Virus record (IMG/VR): IMGVR_UViG_3300037808_002143 | Location: 1 to 42,455 of that record | Reading direction: 5' to 3' (one strand) | DNA: 42,455 bases | Origin: a virus | In this document: piece after piece, positions 25,499 to 34,184 of the stretch | Position numbering within the stretch: position 1 is the stretch's first letter | Layout: every line of letters starts with the position of its first letter | Translations under genes and position numbers: made by a program | Notes under the pieces: generated by a model | Seen by the model: the letters and a program-made list of their open reading frames with translations, nothing else | The model's database searches: none | Told to the model about the DNA's origin: nothing

Positions 25499-26644
25499 AT
25501 GACGAAAAAAATAACAGAGAGCGAAGCAGAAAAGCAGATAAGAAAATTCTTTGGAGACGGAGTGGTATTTTTTAACGGAGATATAAATACCTCAGGCGCG
25601 CATGATGCAATAAGCACTGGAAGTCCCGCATTAGATGAGGCGATAGGCATAGGCGGAGTTCCAAGAGGTCGCATAACACAGCTTGCAGGGCAGGAAAGTT
25701 CTGGAAAGACGATGTTATCTCTATCTTGCATTAAGAGTTATCTTAATCAAAATCCTGAAAATACAGCATTATTTATTGATGCCGAATATACCTATGATCC
25801 AGAATGGGCTGAAAGTCAAGGAGTTGATATTTCGAGAGTGATGGTCATAAAGACAAATGATGCGAAAGAGATATTTGAAGGGCTTCTTGGAATAAACAAG
25901 GTCAATTCCGTTACGAAAAAAGTTTCAAAAAGCATGAAGGGGATATTGGATTACATAATAGAGGGTGAGGATCCAAGGTTTAAAAATCTTGGAATAATAG
26001 TTCTTGATTCAATAGCAGTTTTAAATACCCCGCTCGAAGTTGCGGCTACAGTCGGGAAGGCGAACATGGCTCCAATCCCTAGATTTTTATCAACGGAATT
26101 AAAGAAGTTAACACCAGCCGTTGCTCAGGCTAACGTAGCCTTAATTGGGATAAATCAAGTAAGAGTTGATTTGGGGAAGATGTTTGGCGACCCAATGTCA
26201 TCTCCTGGCGGCAAGGCATTGAAGCATGCCTGTAGTTTAATGATAAACATGGCACCAATGTTTGGTGCCGACAATGTCATAAAAAACAGCTCCGACGAAA
26301 GGATAGGGCATAGAGTTAGGGCTAAGATAGAGAAAAATAAGGTTGGAGCGCCCTTTAAAAGAGCAGAGTACTTTGTAGAATATATGAGAGGGGTCGTCAG
26401 GGGGGAGAGCGAGATATTTGATCTTGCAGTTAAATATGATCTAATAGAAAGGCCATCATCTCAAAGCTATCTGGTTAATGGAGAAAAGGTAAGAGGCAGG
26501 GATAATGCTATAGAAGAGATGATGAAAGATAAGGTCTTGATAAAATCTTTTGAAGAAAGAGTTAGGAACATTTATATGGGAGTACAAAGCTCAGAGTCGG
26601 ATGATGATATCGTTGAAAATACCCTAATTTCATCAATAGAGTAA
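25499..26644 (+). CDS. recA: RecA/UvsX-like recombinase
   Basis: A 381-residue RecA-fold strand-exchange ATPase. Walker A is GQESSGKT (about 64-71), Walker B IIVLDSIAVL, followed by a loop-1 region, LIGINQVR, and the RecA hallmark SSPGGKALKHACSL. Its overall form is bacterial RecA/UvsX rather than archaeal RadA. It would polymerise on ssDNA coated by the SSB encoded upstream and drive strand invasion for recombination-dependent replication. AAGGA lies 8 nt before the ATG, and the gene starts 10 bp after groEL. The C-terminus is acidic, as in many RecA proteins. Confidence 0.96.
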   Translation: MTKKITESEAEKQIRKFFGDGVVFFNGDINTSGAHDAISTGSPALDEAIGIGGVPRGRITQLAGQESSGKTMLSLSCIKSYLNQNPENTALFIDAEYTYDPEWAESQGVDISRVMVIKTNDAKEIFEGLLGINKVNSVTKKVSKSMKGILDYIIEGEDPRFKNLGIIVLDSIAVLNTPLEVAATVGKANMAPIPRFLSTELKKLTPAVAQANVALIGINQVRVDLGKMFGDPMSSPGGKALKHACSLMINMAPMFGADNVIKNSSDERIGHRVRAKIEKNKVGAPFKRAEYFVEYMRGVVRGESEIFDLAVKYDLIERPSSQSYLVNGEKVRGRDNAIEEMMKDKVLIKSFEERVRNIYMGVQSSESDDDIVENTLISSIE

Positions 26645-26648
26645 ATAA

Positions 26649-27011
26649 ATGCTAGTAAAATGTAATATTGGATGCAGGCAGAACGGCGGGATGACCGACG
26701 CCTCGCTTGATGTAAGGACAGATTCCGCAATATGTAATGACTGCGGGGATGACCTTATAGATATATCGAGCTATACGAAGGCCTCTATGAAGATGGTTGG
26801 AGATATAGTCAGAAGGAAGAATAGGAAGGCGTTCACGTTTTCTTGCGAAGAGTGCGGAGAGATGGTCGAGGTGAGCATGGTGGGTGCCGAGATTGTCGGA
26901 GCAGAATGTGATAAAGAAAATTATAATTGTAAGTTTTCAATCACAAGCAATATGATAAACGCGATAAAAATAGTTAAGGGAGAGGAGCAAATAGAGGATG
27001 ATAGTGAATAG
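26649..27011 (+). CDS. Double zinc-ribbon protein
   Basis: A 120-residue protein with two four-cysteine ribbons: C5, C9, C29-x-x-C32 and C66-x-x-C69, C87, C94. Between them is a basic helix (KMVGDIVRRKNRK). The C-terminal tail is acidic. It sits between recA and the TOPRIM primase gene, overlapping the latter by 14 bp, and is likely a nucleic-acid-binding accessory of recombination, priming or transcription. No family name can be assigned from the sequence alone. Confidence 0.75.
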   Translation: MLVKCNIGCRQNGGMTDASLDVRTDSAICNDCGDDLIDISSYTKASMKMVGDIVRRKNRKAFTFSCEECGEMVEVSMVGAEIVGAECDKENYNCKFSITSNMINAIKIVKGEEQIEDDSE

Positions 27012-27765
27012 TATAGATGATACAGCCGCATTAAATATGCTTGCGGAAATTTGCCACTCAAATTTAAAAAACTCAAAAGATTTAAATGATTATTTAAGCT
27101 CTAGCAGAGGATTATCTAGCGATATAATAAGCAAGTATAGGATTGGCTTTTTCCCGCAAAATTTAAAAAAACTAACGAGCTTTATTCCCGAATCTTTACT
27201 GCTAAGACTAAACATCGCAGAGACTCCTTATCGCAGTCAGTTCTCAGATTATTTTTCATTAATATTCCCAATATACTCTGAACATGGGGATGCTATAGGC
27301 ATAAGCGGAAGAACACTATTATCGGATATTGAAAGAAGAAGTATTGGCATTCCAAAGTATAAGAATAGCTCATATAAGAAGGCGGAGATTCTTTATGGAT
27401 TAAAAGAGGCTTCTGAGGAGATTATAGATTCACAAAATGCTTATGTAGTCGAAGGATACTTCGATAAAATAGCAATGGATTATGCGGGAGTAAATAATGC
27501 AGTAGCAATTTGCGGTACTGCGTTTTCTCAGAAGCACTTTCTAAAGCTGGCAAGATATACAGATAAGATAACTTTTATATTAGACTCTGATGACGCCGGC
27601 TTAAAGTCTATGCAAAGAATTTATGAAAAATATATAAACAGAGGAATTAAAATGAGATTTTTAAGAATTCCATCGCCATTTAAAGACGTGGATGAATTCT
27701 TTAGAGAAAAATCATTGATTGATTTCGAAAAAGAGTTTAAACAAATAATCCCAGGAGTATGGTAG
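26998..27765 (+). CDS. dnaG: DnaG-type primase catalytic (TOPRIM) subunit
   Basis: A 255-residue protein matching the catalytic core of bacterial primase without its zinc finger or helicase-binding tail. It has an N-terminal TOPRIM_N-like region with LIFPIYSEHGDAIGISGR and PKYKNS, then the TOPRIM motifs VEGYFDKIAMD (catalytic Glu), ILDSDDAGLKSM (D-x-D) and FKDVDEFF. The CHC2 finger that DnaG needs for template recognition is in the separate gene at 3762. It would synthesise RNA primers for the phage polymerase. The ATG follows GAGG too closely; a GTG at 27004 has better SD spacing. It is in the recA operon. Confidence 0.88.
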   Translation: MIVNSIDDTAALNMLAEICHSNLKNSKDLNDYLSSSRGLSSDIISKYRIGFFPQNLKKLTSFIPESLLLRLNIAETPYRSQFSDYFSLIFPIYSEHGDAIGISGRTLLSDIERRSIGIPKYKNSSYKKAEILYGLKEASEEIIDSQNAYVVEGYFDKIAMDYAGVNNAVAICGTAFSQKHFLKLARYTDKITFILDSDDAGLKSMQRIYEKYINRGIKMRFLRIPSPFKDVDEFFREKSLIDFEKEFKQIIPGVW

Positions 27766-28208
27766 TGTCAAAGAAGAAAAGCAAATCTTACCAGCACAAG
27801 ATTGTAGAAATCTCCTTTGACCAGATGAAGTTAAATAACTTCTCGAACTCTAATGGGATAAGCAATATGCTTACTGATAGCGCGATAGATGATAGAATCT
27901 CTGATTTGAGATCAGAATTATTGGAAGAGATTTATGAGATAATTCACGGAGACTATTTAACTGAACATCAAAAAAAGATTTTGTTTATGCGGTTGATGGG
28001 AAAGACTCAAAATGATATAGCAAAACATCTTGGAATAACGCAGTCGGCAGTGCACAAGGCTATGCATGGAAATATAGACTATAAGAATAATAAAAAGCGA
28101 TATGGCGGTATAGTAAAAAAGTTGCAAAAAATATGCGCCACACATACGCGTGTGCACGAAATACTTGCCTCAATAGAAGTCATAAAATCAGATTCAGATG
28201 AATCTTGA
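27765..28208 (+). CDS. HTH protein, sigma region 4-like
   Basis: About 147 residues from a GTG that lies 7 nt after AGGAG; an ATG at 27759 is the alternative but overlaps the SD. Residues about 65-100 form a helix-turn-helix of sigma-70 region 4 or LuxR type (LTEHQKKILFMRLMGKTQND, then IAKHLGITQSAVHKAMHG). The N-terminus is Lys-rich and unstructured; the C-terminal third is helical. No region 2 is present, so it is a DNA-binding regulator or partial sigma rather than a full factor. As the last gene before the structural module, it may help switch to late transcription. Confidence 0.7.
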   Translation: MSKKKSKSYQHKIVEISFDQMKLNNFSNSNGISNMLTDSAIDDRISDLRSELLEEIYEIIHGDYLTEHQKKILFMRLMGKTQNDIAKHLGITQSAVHKAMHGNIDYKNNKKRYGGIVKKLQKICATHTRVHEILASIEVIKSDSDES

Positions 28209-28348
28209 ATTCTATTAATAACATTGAGAACTAGTAGTAAACTATTATTTGTTATTCTTATTTTTCTGCTAATTGATTGATATAAATCAAAGAATAATAT
28301 AAGTTTAAAAAATTTTATTTTTATAAAGAATATGGAGCACTATATAGC
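28209..28348 (+). promoter_or_regulatory. Module boundary: weak terminator and late-promoter-like region
   Basis: A 140-bp gap between replication and virion genes. First comes a weak interrupted hairpin (AATAAC 28217-28222 with GTTATT 28251-28256, and an inner TAGTAG/CTATTA stem) followed by a T-rich run, a possible terminator. Then an inverted repeat TTGATT-N6-AATCAA (28273-28290) encloses TATAAATC (28281-28288), one base off the T4 late -10 box TATAAATA. TTGATT with TAATAT 16 bp downstream is an alternative sigma-70 pair. Confidence 0.4.
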
Positions 28349-28828
28349 ATGTCATTTTTAGATAAAGTACTAATGGAACTTTCTAATAATTCAAGGCCAG
28401 GAATTTCTGGAAAAAATAGAATAAAAGTTACAGATGAATTAAGACTTAAGAAAGTTGCCTTTGATATGGTAAAGGTATATGGAGATGAGTATGATGACCT
28501 TTGGAGGGTTGAGAGTACGAATGACGGAGAATTCCTAGTTAGAGCTTCTAATCCTGAGTTTCAAACGAAAGAAAGTAGCAACTGGAAGGCTATTAGCGAT
28601 TTTAGTCGTCAGAACATTACTCTTTCATACCGTGGGGTTCCAATCGCCAGATTCGCTTCAAGCGAGTATTCTTTTACTCCAGAAGATGTAGGGATATTCA
28701 AAGAAGCACTGCTTGAGAGGGCAGTGGGGGATAATGAGTTTGTAAAGCAAGTTTTTGCCAGTCAGTCTGATGCGAAAAAGTCTGCAATAAGCAGCGCATT
28801 TCCAGAATTAAAAGATATCATAAAGTAG
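28349..28828 (+). CDS. Unknown protein, first gene of virion module
   Basis: A 159-residue protein. The N-terminal helix (SFLDKVLMELSNNS) resembles leaders of neighbouring virion genes, the middle is a compact alpha/beta domain (DDLWRVESTNDGEFLVRASNP), and the C-terminal 60 residues are helical (VGIFKEALLERAVGDNEFVKQ). GGAG lies 12 nt before the ATG, a long spacing. No family is recognised. Placement at the head of the structural operon suggests a virion or assembly protein. Confidence 0.65.
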   Translation: MSFLDKVLMELSNNSRPGISGKNRIKVTDELRLKKVAFDMVKVYGDEYDDLWRVESTNDGEFLVRASNPEFQTKESSNWKAISDFSRQNITLSYRGVPIARFASSEYSFTPEDVGIFKEALLERAVGDNEFVKQVFASQSDAKKSAISSAFPELKDIIK

Positions 28829-28841
28829 GGAATAAATAGTT

Positions 28842-30392
28842 ATGAAAGATATTTCAAAGTTAAAGATAGAGGCCGAAAAAGCAATCGAAAAGCTTGTAAG
28901 TGGGAAGACATATACAACAAAATATGCTCTCGATAGAATTAATAAAGCCCTAGATAAGAGTCCAAATGATGTTTTGATCGGAACGATGAGAGACGCTGTT
29001 GAGAAGTATGCGCGAAAGAATCCTTTTATAACTCAGAAAAAGATCGGGTCACTTTACGACCATTTGTGCGGATTTTCCCACAACAAGGGTACATTTAGAG
29101 ATAGCTTAGAAGACCTCTTACCATCAAGTAACTCTATTACTCCGGACATAACGAAGGGAGCTGCTGGATCAAGAATGGATCACACGGGTCAATTGCCCCC
29201 ATTAATTGAGGATTCAGAACTATCCAGGGAGTTATCGGGCGTATTTTCACTAGATTCAGGGCCAACAATACCTAACTATAACAATAATACCCTGCGTAGA
29301 GCCGAGAAATTCGCCAAGGCTCAACTAGATTCAATTGGACACCCTCCAATTAATATCTCTGCAGTCAGGTCTAATAATCACTTTGTATTATGCAATGCAA
29401 TATATAAGATGGCTAATCATGATACCGTAAGTGTGGCAATACCAGTTGGAATACATAATGGTGCGCCATCACTTCCTGACAAATTCATAAAGAGTGGGAG
29501 TCTAATTGATCTAAATAAAGATAGTTTATTCCTACACCTAAAAGAGTCTCAACATGAGCTCTCTGAATCTAGGTCTCAGTCAGATTTGAGGCGAACTAGC
29601 TCGATAGAGCTGGGTCCAGTTAAGACACCAGCAGCCCTCGAAGACATGATAAGAATTGATGATGCACTTATTGTTGCTGCATCTAATTTCTCTAAAGATC
29701 AAGTAAAGATGGCCTCTAATGTTATTGTATCTGAGCTATCAGGCTATGGAGTTGTTAATCCGCAGGTTTCAGTTAGCTCTGCAACTGATTCTTCAATAAT
29801 TTTCTCTGCAGATATTCCGACCAAAAAAGGTCGACTAGAAGTCTCTATCCCAGTAGAGATGATAAATGGGCAGCCAATTTTGCCCAGCAGCTTCACCTTC
29901 GGCAAGACAGATTATGACTTTAGCGGCAGAGGCTTTGGAAAGTTTTCAAGCGATATATCTGTAGGTAGCGACAAGGTCGTAAGTCGCCAGGTAAAAGAGA
30001 TGAATAAGCAGTCTTATCATGACCTAATCGATTCCATGATTGATGGCGTATCTTCGGGTAACTTAAGAATGGCAGAGGATGCTTTGGCGACAATTGGGGG
30101 CAAATTTGAGCTAAGCCAATATAAAGCTGCATTGGATAAATTTAGCAAATTACTAAAGCATTCGTCGAAGGGAAGCGAAAGAGATAAGATGATAAAGTCA
30201 GCCTTAAAGTCGGGCGACTTAATAGTAGTTCCAACTTCGGTTGAGCCATACTGTCCAAAGCTAGGTTTGCCAGCAAGCAAGGTAGCTTTTGATGATAAGG
30301 GTAGGATTATTCCCGCCAGAAAGAAGTCTAAGTCGGATAATCTCGATGACTCGGGAGCTATGATGTCTTCTTATAACATTTCAATATCTTAG
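28842..30392 (+). CDS. Unknown virion-module protein with internal duplication
   Basis: A 516-residue protein. After a helical N-terminus (residues 1-85) two alpha/beta units of about 65 residues appear at about 150-216 and 289-353. They share the pattern helix, strand, strand, I-P-V-x-x-x-N-G-x-P-x-L-P-x-x-F (VSVAIPVGIHNGAPSLPDKF and LEVSIPVEMINGQPILPSSF). The C-terminal part has a helical repeat-like segment and a basic Ser-rich tail. No enzyme motif is visible. It is probably a structural or assembly protein, by context only. Confidence 0.7.
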   Translation: MKDISKLKIEAEKAIEKLVSGKTYTTKYALDRINKALDKSPNDVLIGTMRDAVEKYARKNPFITQKKIGSLYDHLCGFSHNKGTFRDSLEDLLPSSNSITPDITKGAAGSRMDHTGQLPPLIEDSELSRELSGVFSLDSGPTIPNYNNNTLRRAEKFAKAQLDSIGHPPINISAVRSNNHFVLCNAIYKMANHDTVSVAIPVGIHNGAPSLPDKFIKSGSLIDLNKDSLFLHLKESQHELSESRSQSDLRRTSSIELGPVKTPAALEDMIRIDDALIVAASNFSKDQVKMASNVIVSELSGYGVVNPQVSVSSATDSSIIFSADIPTKKGRLEVSIPVEMINGQPILPSSFTFGKTDYDFSGRGFGKFSSDISVGSDKVVSRQVKEMNKQSYHDLIDSMIDGVSSGNLRMAEDALATIGGKFELSQYKAALDKFSKLLKHSSKGSERDKMIKSALKSGDLIVVPTSVEPYCPKLGLPASKVAFDDKGRIIPARKKSKSDNLDDSGAMMSSYNISIS

Positions 30393-30400
30393 TAGGAAAT

Positions 30401-30961
30401 ATGAATAAGTTAGAAAAATTATTAAACAATATTACAAGCCCTGCTAGAAAAGAGCGAATAATCAGTATGGCTGATTTTAACATTTTTGGTGGAGTTAAGA
30501 ATGCGTCTGGAGACCAGCATGGTATTTTCCAGCATTTTCAATCTGACGTTATAAATTATTCTACACGAGAAAAGTCGTTAGAAATGAGGGGCGGAAAAAG
30601 TGGTCCATCACGAGACGATCTTTATAGCGTCGGACCCAAGCATGACGAATCTTATCAGCCAACAGAAGTTGCTTCAAATAGTTTGTCAACAAGATATTCT
30701 CCAGATAGAGTAGGAGTTCAAGCTAGAAGGCTAGGCGACGGAATATATCAAGACCCATATACTAAAAAGATCTATGATTATAATGATGGATTCAGAGCGG
30801 AAGACGGGAGAGATTTTTCAGGAGGAGGAGTTTCTTTGCAGTCAAATATAATGAGGCTTGGGAAAGAAGAGATTCGCGCTATTACCAAGATTTCCTCCGG
30901 ATTAAGAAGTAGTGGAAATCACTTGCTTGCAAATAAAATTGAACATAAGTTTGGTATATAG
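30401..30961 (+). CDS. Unknown virion-module protein
   Basis: A 186-residue protein with an N-terminal amphipathic helix (NKLEKLLNNITSPARKERI), a central Gly/Asp/Tyr-rich, low-hydrophobicity part and a short helical C-terminus (EIRAITKISSGLRSSGNH). SD AGGA lies close to the ATG. The N-terminal helix is of the kind seen on several neighbouring genes and may be a capsid-targeting or cleaved leader. No domain is recognised. Confidence 0.6.
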   Translation: MNKLEKLLNNITSPARKERIISMADFNIFGGVKNASGDQHGIFQHFQSDVINYSTREKSLEMRGGKSGPSRDDLYSVGPKHDESYQPTEVASNSLSTRYSPDRVGVQARRLGDGIYQDPYTKKIYDYNDGFRAEDGRDFSGGGVSLQSNIMRLGKEEIRAITKISSGLRSSGNHLLANKIEHKFGI

Positions 30962-31002
30962 TATATAGCGAACATCTAATTGCAAAGCTGATAGGATATA
31001 TA

Positions 31003-31677
31003 ATGAGCAAGGTTTTGCGCCATCCAGATAAAGAAGACATAATCGCCAAACTTATTTCTGGTGATTCAGTAAAAGAAGTTGATAACTGGCTTAAGTCTAA
31101 ATATCCAAGAAAAAAAAGATTACATATTTCCTATATGACTCTGCAGAAGTTTAGGTCGGAACACCTTAATCTGAGGGGAGATGTTCTTGACGATATAAAA
31201 AACAAGAGATCTGAGGTTGACAAGGCCTCTGCAGCTGCAGAGGCAAAGATGATAGTTGAAAACTCTTCTGCTTACCAAGAAAAGATTAATGAAATTGCAT
31301 CAAATGAGATGGATGTAACCAGGCGATTATTAGAGATGGAATCCCTAGTTAACTCTAGAATTAAATATTATTATGATATGCTAAATAATGGAGGAACCCT
31401 TCGGGAGGATAAGATATTTCTAGAATATATTTCTGCCTTAAAAGGAATTATGCAAGATTGGAAGAAGTACATAGAAGGCGTTGCTGATCAGAAGATCGAG
31501 CATAATGTTAGCGTCAGTGTAGTTAATGATCATGCGGAAATATTGAAATCAGCAGTTTTAGATGTTTTGAGCGAAATGAGCCCAGATTTGGTTGGAATTT
31601 TTATAGATCGAGTTAGCATAAGAATGAGAGAATTATCGCTCGATGAAAGTAGGCAGATAGGAGTAATAGATGTCTGA
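31003..31677 (+). CDS. Small terminase subunit candidate
   Basis: A 224-residue protein. The first 60 residues look like a DNA-binding HTH of phage small terminases (DIIAKLISGDSVKEVDNWL, then RLHISYMTLQKFR), followed by long helices (residues 65-160) that could oligomerise and a C-terminal helical segment. Small terminases recognise phage DNA and hand it to TerL. The TerL gene is 4.6 kb downstream rather than adjacent. AGGA lies before the ATG and the stop overlaps the next gene by 8 bp. Assignment rests on HTH plus context. Confidence 0.5.
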   Translation: MSKVLRHPDKEDIIAKLISGDSVKEVDNWLKSKYPRKKRLHISYMTLQKFRSEHLNLRGDVLDDIKNKRSEVDKASAAAEAKMIVENSSAYQEKINEIASNEMDVTRRLLEMESLVNSRIKYYYDMLNNGGTLREDKIFLEYISALKGIMQDWKKYIEGVADQKIEHNVSVSVVNDHAEILKSAVLDVLSEMSPDLVGIFIDRVSIRMRELSLDESRQIGVIDV

Positions 31678-31918
31678 AGATAAAAAAGAGAAGTTATCAT
31701 TAATGTATATTGAAGATATAAATAGCATTATATCATTTAAGGATTGGATAAAAAATAATCTGCCCTCCTACAAGAATAGGGAGCCAACAGAAGATGAGCT
31801 TGAAAAATTTTTAAAATTTATAGAGGATAAAAAAAGAGATCAAATTAGATCAGAAAATGCGGCAGAGTGGAGAGAGAAAATAAAAGTACTAAAAGAAAGA
31901 TCTAAAAAGAAATCTTAA
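31670..31918 (+). CDS. Small charged protein, unknown function
   Basis: An 82-residue, very charged helical protein (many Lys and Glu, no Cys). It overlaps the terminase-candidate gene by 8 bp and is separated from the next gene by one base, so the three are likely co-translated. No motif is recognised; it could be a small assembly factor. Confidence 0.55.
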   Translation: MSEDKKEKLSLMYIEDINSIISFKDWIKNNLPSYKNREPTEDELEKFLKFIEDKKRDQIRSENAAEWREKIKVLKERSKKKS

Positions 31919-31919
31919 A

Positions 31920-33344
31920 ATGAATTTTTTCTTTAAAAATAAAATAAATAAATTTTGCAATAAAGCAAATATTAATGAGTCAAAATTATTTAGTCGCGCA
32001 CAACTTATGTCAGACTTCGGAATAGACTCAAAGGTTAAGCTGGAGAATTTTATTAAAATAAATAAGGAATTTAGACTATTGAGTGGCAAGAATGATGATA
32101 AGATTGCTGCCAAAATAGCCGCTAAAAATACTAATTTATTAAGTAGAAATGATATTTGCTATGAAATTATAAAAGAAAAATTAAGTATGAGTAATATAAA
32201 AAAAATTGCATACCCTAGTGGCTCAAGGCATTATTCTGAAGAAGTATCCGCAGAATATAATATAGATAAGTGGGCGAATTTGGTCCATAGAATATATTCA
32301 GCAGTTGAGTCGGGGGATATGGCGCTTTCTAACGCGATAGATTATTATGGGAATACCCTTGATGAAAATTCGGGCGAGAGTGATAATTTTAAAAGATGGA
32401 TGAAATATTATGGTGATGGAAACCATTTAAAATATAGCGAAGAGAGTCATATTATGAAGAAGAATGCAGTATATGGAGTAAGCTTGCTTGGAGCAGGCGA
32501 GTACGATAGGCCATCAACTTATAGCGCAAGTGCTGAGTCAGGAAAAGAAGAGGGCAGACAGAGTCAAGATTTTTCCCTTTGGAAAACTCGGCTTCATTCG
32601 GCAATCAGAAGGATAGACAAGCTAATGAGAGCGTCTCATATGCAAGGAGACTCATACCGAGATATGGCAGAGATGTTGTTAAATTTAAGCGATAAGGTTG
32701 TCAATCTATCTCCAGTGACCGCTGCTGATTTAACCTATCGTGCCGCAAACATATTAAATAAATTTGGCAGAGAAAGTGATGCAAAGGTTTTGACAAAAAT
32801 AGCCCAAGAGGCTCCGATGAGTACTGATCAGCCTTTAGCTCCAGCTCAGCAGGCTCAGAATGAGCAAGATGAGCCTCCAGCGATGCCTACTCAAAATATT
32901 GCTGAAAAATCATCTACAGAGGAAAGGGCTGGAGAGCTTGGGCTGGGAGAGCAAGATGCCTCGGCTCCAGTACCGCTAGAAAAGATAGAAACTCCCGAAC
33001 CACGACCTGGAGAGTACGATAAGGTTCTGGGAGACATAAGTCTGAATGATGCAAGCGAAAAGCTTGATGAGGTGGCGGGGATGCTTGCGGACAGAAGGAT
33101 AATAAGACTGCTTGCGGAGTTCGATATCATGCTAGACAAGCTTGGTGTCGCCTCAATGTTCCCAGAGCTTGCAGAGTCACAAAGCAAGCTTATTGATGGC
33201 TACTCTTATGCACTTACGAGAGTCACAAAGATGATGGGGCAATTATCTAATGCAAAATCATTTGTAAGCAGTGGTGATGCGCCAATTCCTGGAGCGAATG
33301 ATATATCGGAAGAGGCAGAGACTGCGGAGAGTCCGGAGGGATAA
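31920..33344 (+). CDS. Unknown virion-module protein with Pro/Glu/Gln linker
   Basis: A 474-residue protein. Residues 1-110 are Lys/Asn/Ile-rich and helical and contain KKIAYPSG. Residues about 110-290 include a helical block (FSLWKTRLHSAIRRIDKLMR). A low-complexity Pro/Ala/Gln/Glu linker (about 297-360) leads to a C-terminal helical bundle (DKVLGDISLNDASEKLDEVAGML...) and an acidic end. This layout, two helical domains joined by a disordered acidic linker, is common for scaffolding or internal head proteins. No family is recognised. Confidence 0.65.
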   Translation: MNFFFKNKINKFCNKANINESKLFSRAQLMSDFGIDSKVKLENFIKINKEFRLLSGKNDDKIAAKIAAKNTNLLSRNDICYEIIKEKLSMSNIKKIAYPSGSRHYSEEVSAEYNIDKWANLVHRIYSAVESGDMALSNAIDYYGNTLDENSGESDNFKRWMKYYGDGNHLKYSEESHIMKKNAVYGVSLLGAGEYDRPSTYSASAESGKEEGRQSQDFSLWKTRLHSAIRRIDKLMRASHMQGDSYRDMAEMLLNLSDKVVNLSPVTAADLTYRAANILNKFGRESDAKVLTKIAQEAPMSTDQPLAPAQQAQNEQDEPPAMPTQNIAEKSSTEERAGELGLGEQDASAPVPLEKIETPEPRPGEYDKVLGDISLNDASEKLDEVAGMLADRRIIRLLAEFDIMLDKLGVASMFPELAESQSKLIDGYSYALTRVTKMMGQLSNAKSFVSSGDAPIPGANDISEEAETAESPEG

Positions 33345-34145
33345 GTGATACCAGAGTTAAAAATAATTCAAAATGTTGCTAAAAAATATTCACTTTCAGA
33401 GCCAAGAATAGTTGGAGGCATTCCCAGAGACTATCTTTTGCACGGAAAGAAGTTTGGCTTTCATGATATTGATATAACTACTAACTCGGAAGATATACTT
33501 AGGCTTGCAGTTTTGTCCTCGAAAGAGTTAAATAGTGGTGTAAAAATTTTTTCCGATGGACATGCAACTATATTTCATAAAGATTTTTCATTTGACTTCT
33601 CATCAAGGTTTATCTCTGAATCGGCTAAAAAATATATGGTGGATAAATTTGGAGAGATTAATGATGCTCTTATTGAATCATATAGCCGTGATTTTACTAT
33701 AAACTCTTTGGAGTCAAACTTTTCATTATCTGAGATTTATGATCCAACTGGAATGGGCAGGGGGGATATAGAGGGTAGGATTATTAGGCCTATAACTACT
33801 GCAGAAATATGCCTTACTGATGATCCAAGAAGAGTGTATCGTGCAGTAAAAATGGCCTCCAAGTATAGCCTGGATATGGATGGTAGCATTGCAGAGTTTG
33901 CAAAGAGAAGCTATAAGTTATTCAGCCCAGTCTATAATCAGGAGGTAAAATCACAATACATTACAACGGCCATAAATATAGCAATAGAGTCTGATGGAAG
34001 AAGGACATTTGATAACCTCTACCAATTAAGGCTATTGTCAGCAGTTCCATTATCTGGAGGCTTTAAAGATTGGATTATAGAAAACAGAATGCTTGATCTT
34101 TACTTTAAAAGTATAGATATAGAGCATGCAGAAAGTAATAGTTAG
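33345..34145 (+). CDS. CCA-adding / poly(A) polymerase-type nucleotidyltransferase
   Basis: A 266-residue class II tRNA nucleotidyltransferase-like protein of the polymerase beta superfamily. Residues 24-29 are GGIPRD, followed by the metal-binding pair D41-x-D43 in HDIDITT. SRDFTINSL and then LTDDPRRVYRAVKMASKY match the nucleotide- and tRNA-handling motifs of the family. Cellular enzymes are longer because of extra C-terminal domains, so this is a short version of about 65% length. It would repair or add CCA to tRNA 3' ends, or polyadenylate RNA. GTG start with a GGAGGG ribosome site. No tRNA gene is in the window. It is oddly placed among capsid-assembly genes. Confidence 0.88.
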   Translation: MIPELKIIQNVAKKYSLSEPRIVGGIPRDYLLHGKKFGFHDIDITTNSEDILRLAVLSSKELNSGVKIFSDGHATIFHKDFSFDFSSRFISESAKKYMVDKFGEINDALIESYSRDFTINSLESNFSLSEIYDPTGMGRGDIEGRIIRPITTAEICLTDDPRRVYRAVKMASKYSLDMDGSIAEFAKRSYKLFSPVYNQEVKSQYITTAINIAIESDGRRTFDNLYQLRLLSAVPLSGGFKDWIIENRMLDLYFKSIDIEHAESNS

Positions 34146-34184
34146 TCAAAAATAAATGCGTCTACTAATAGGCAGTTATAATAT

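Noticed and set aside
17876-26644. Inteins in dnaE or recA
   Set aside because: Both proteins have normal family length and uninterrupted motif spacing.
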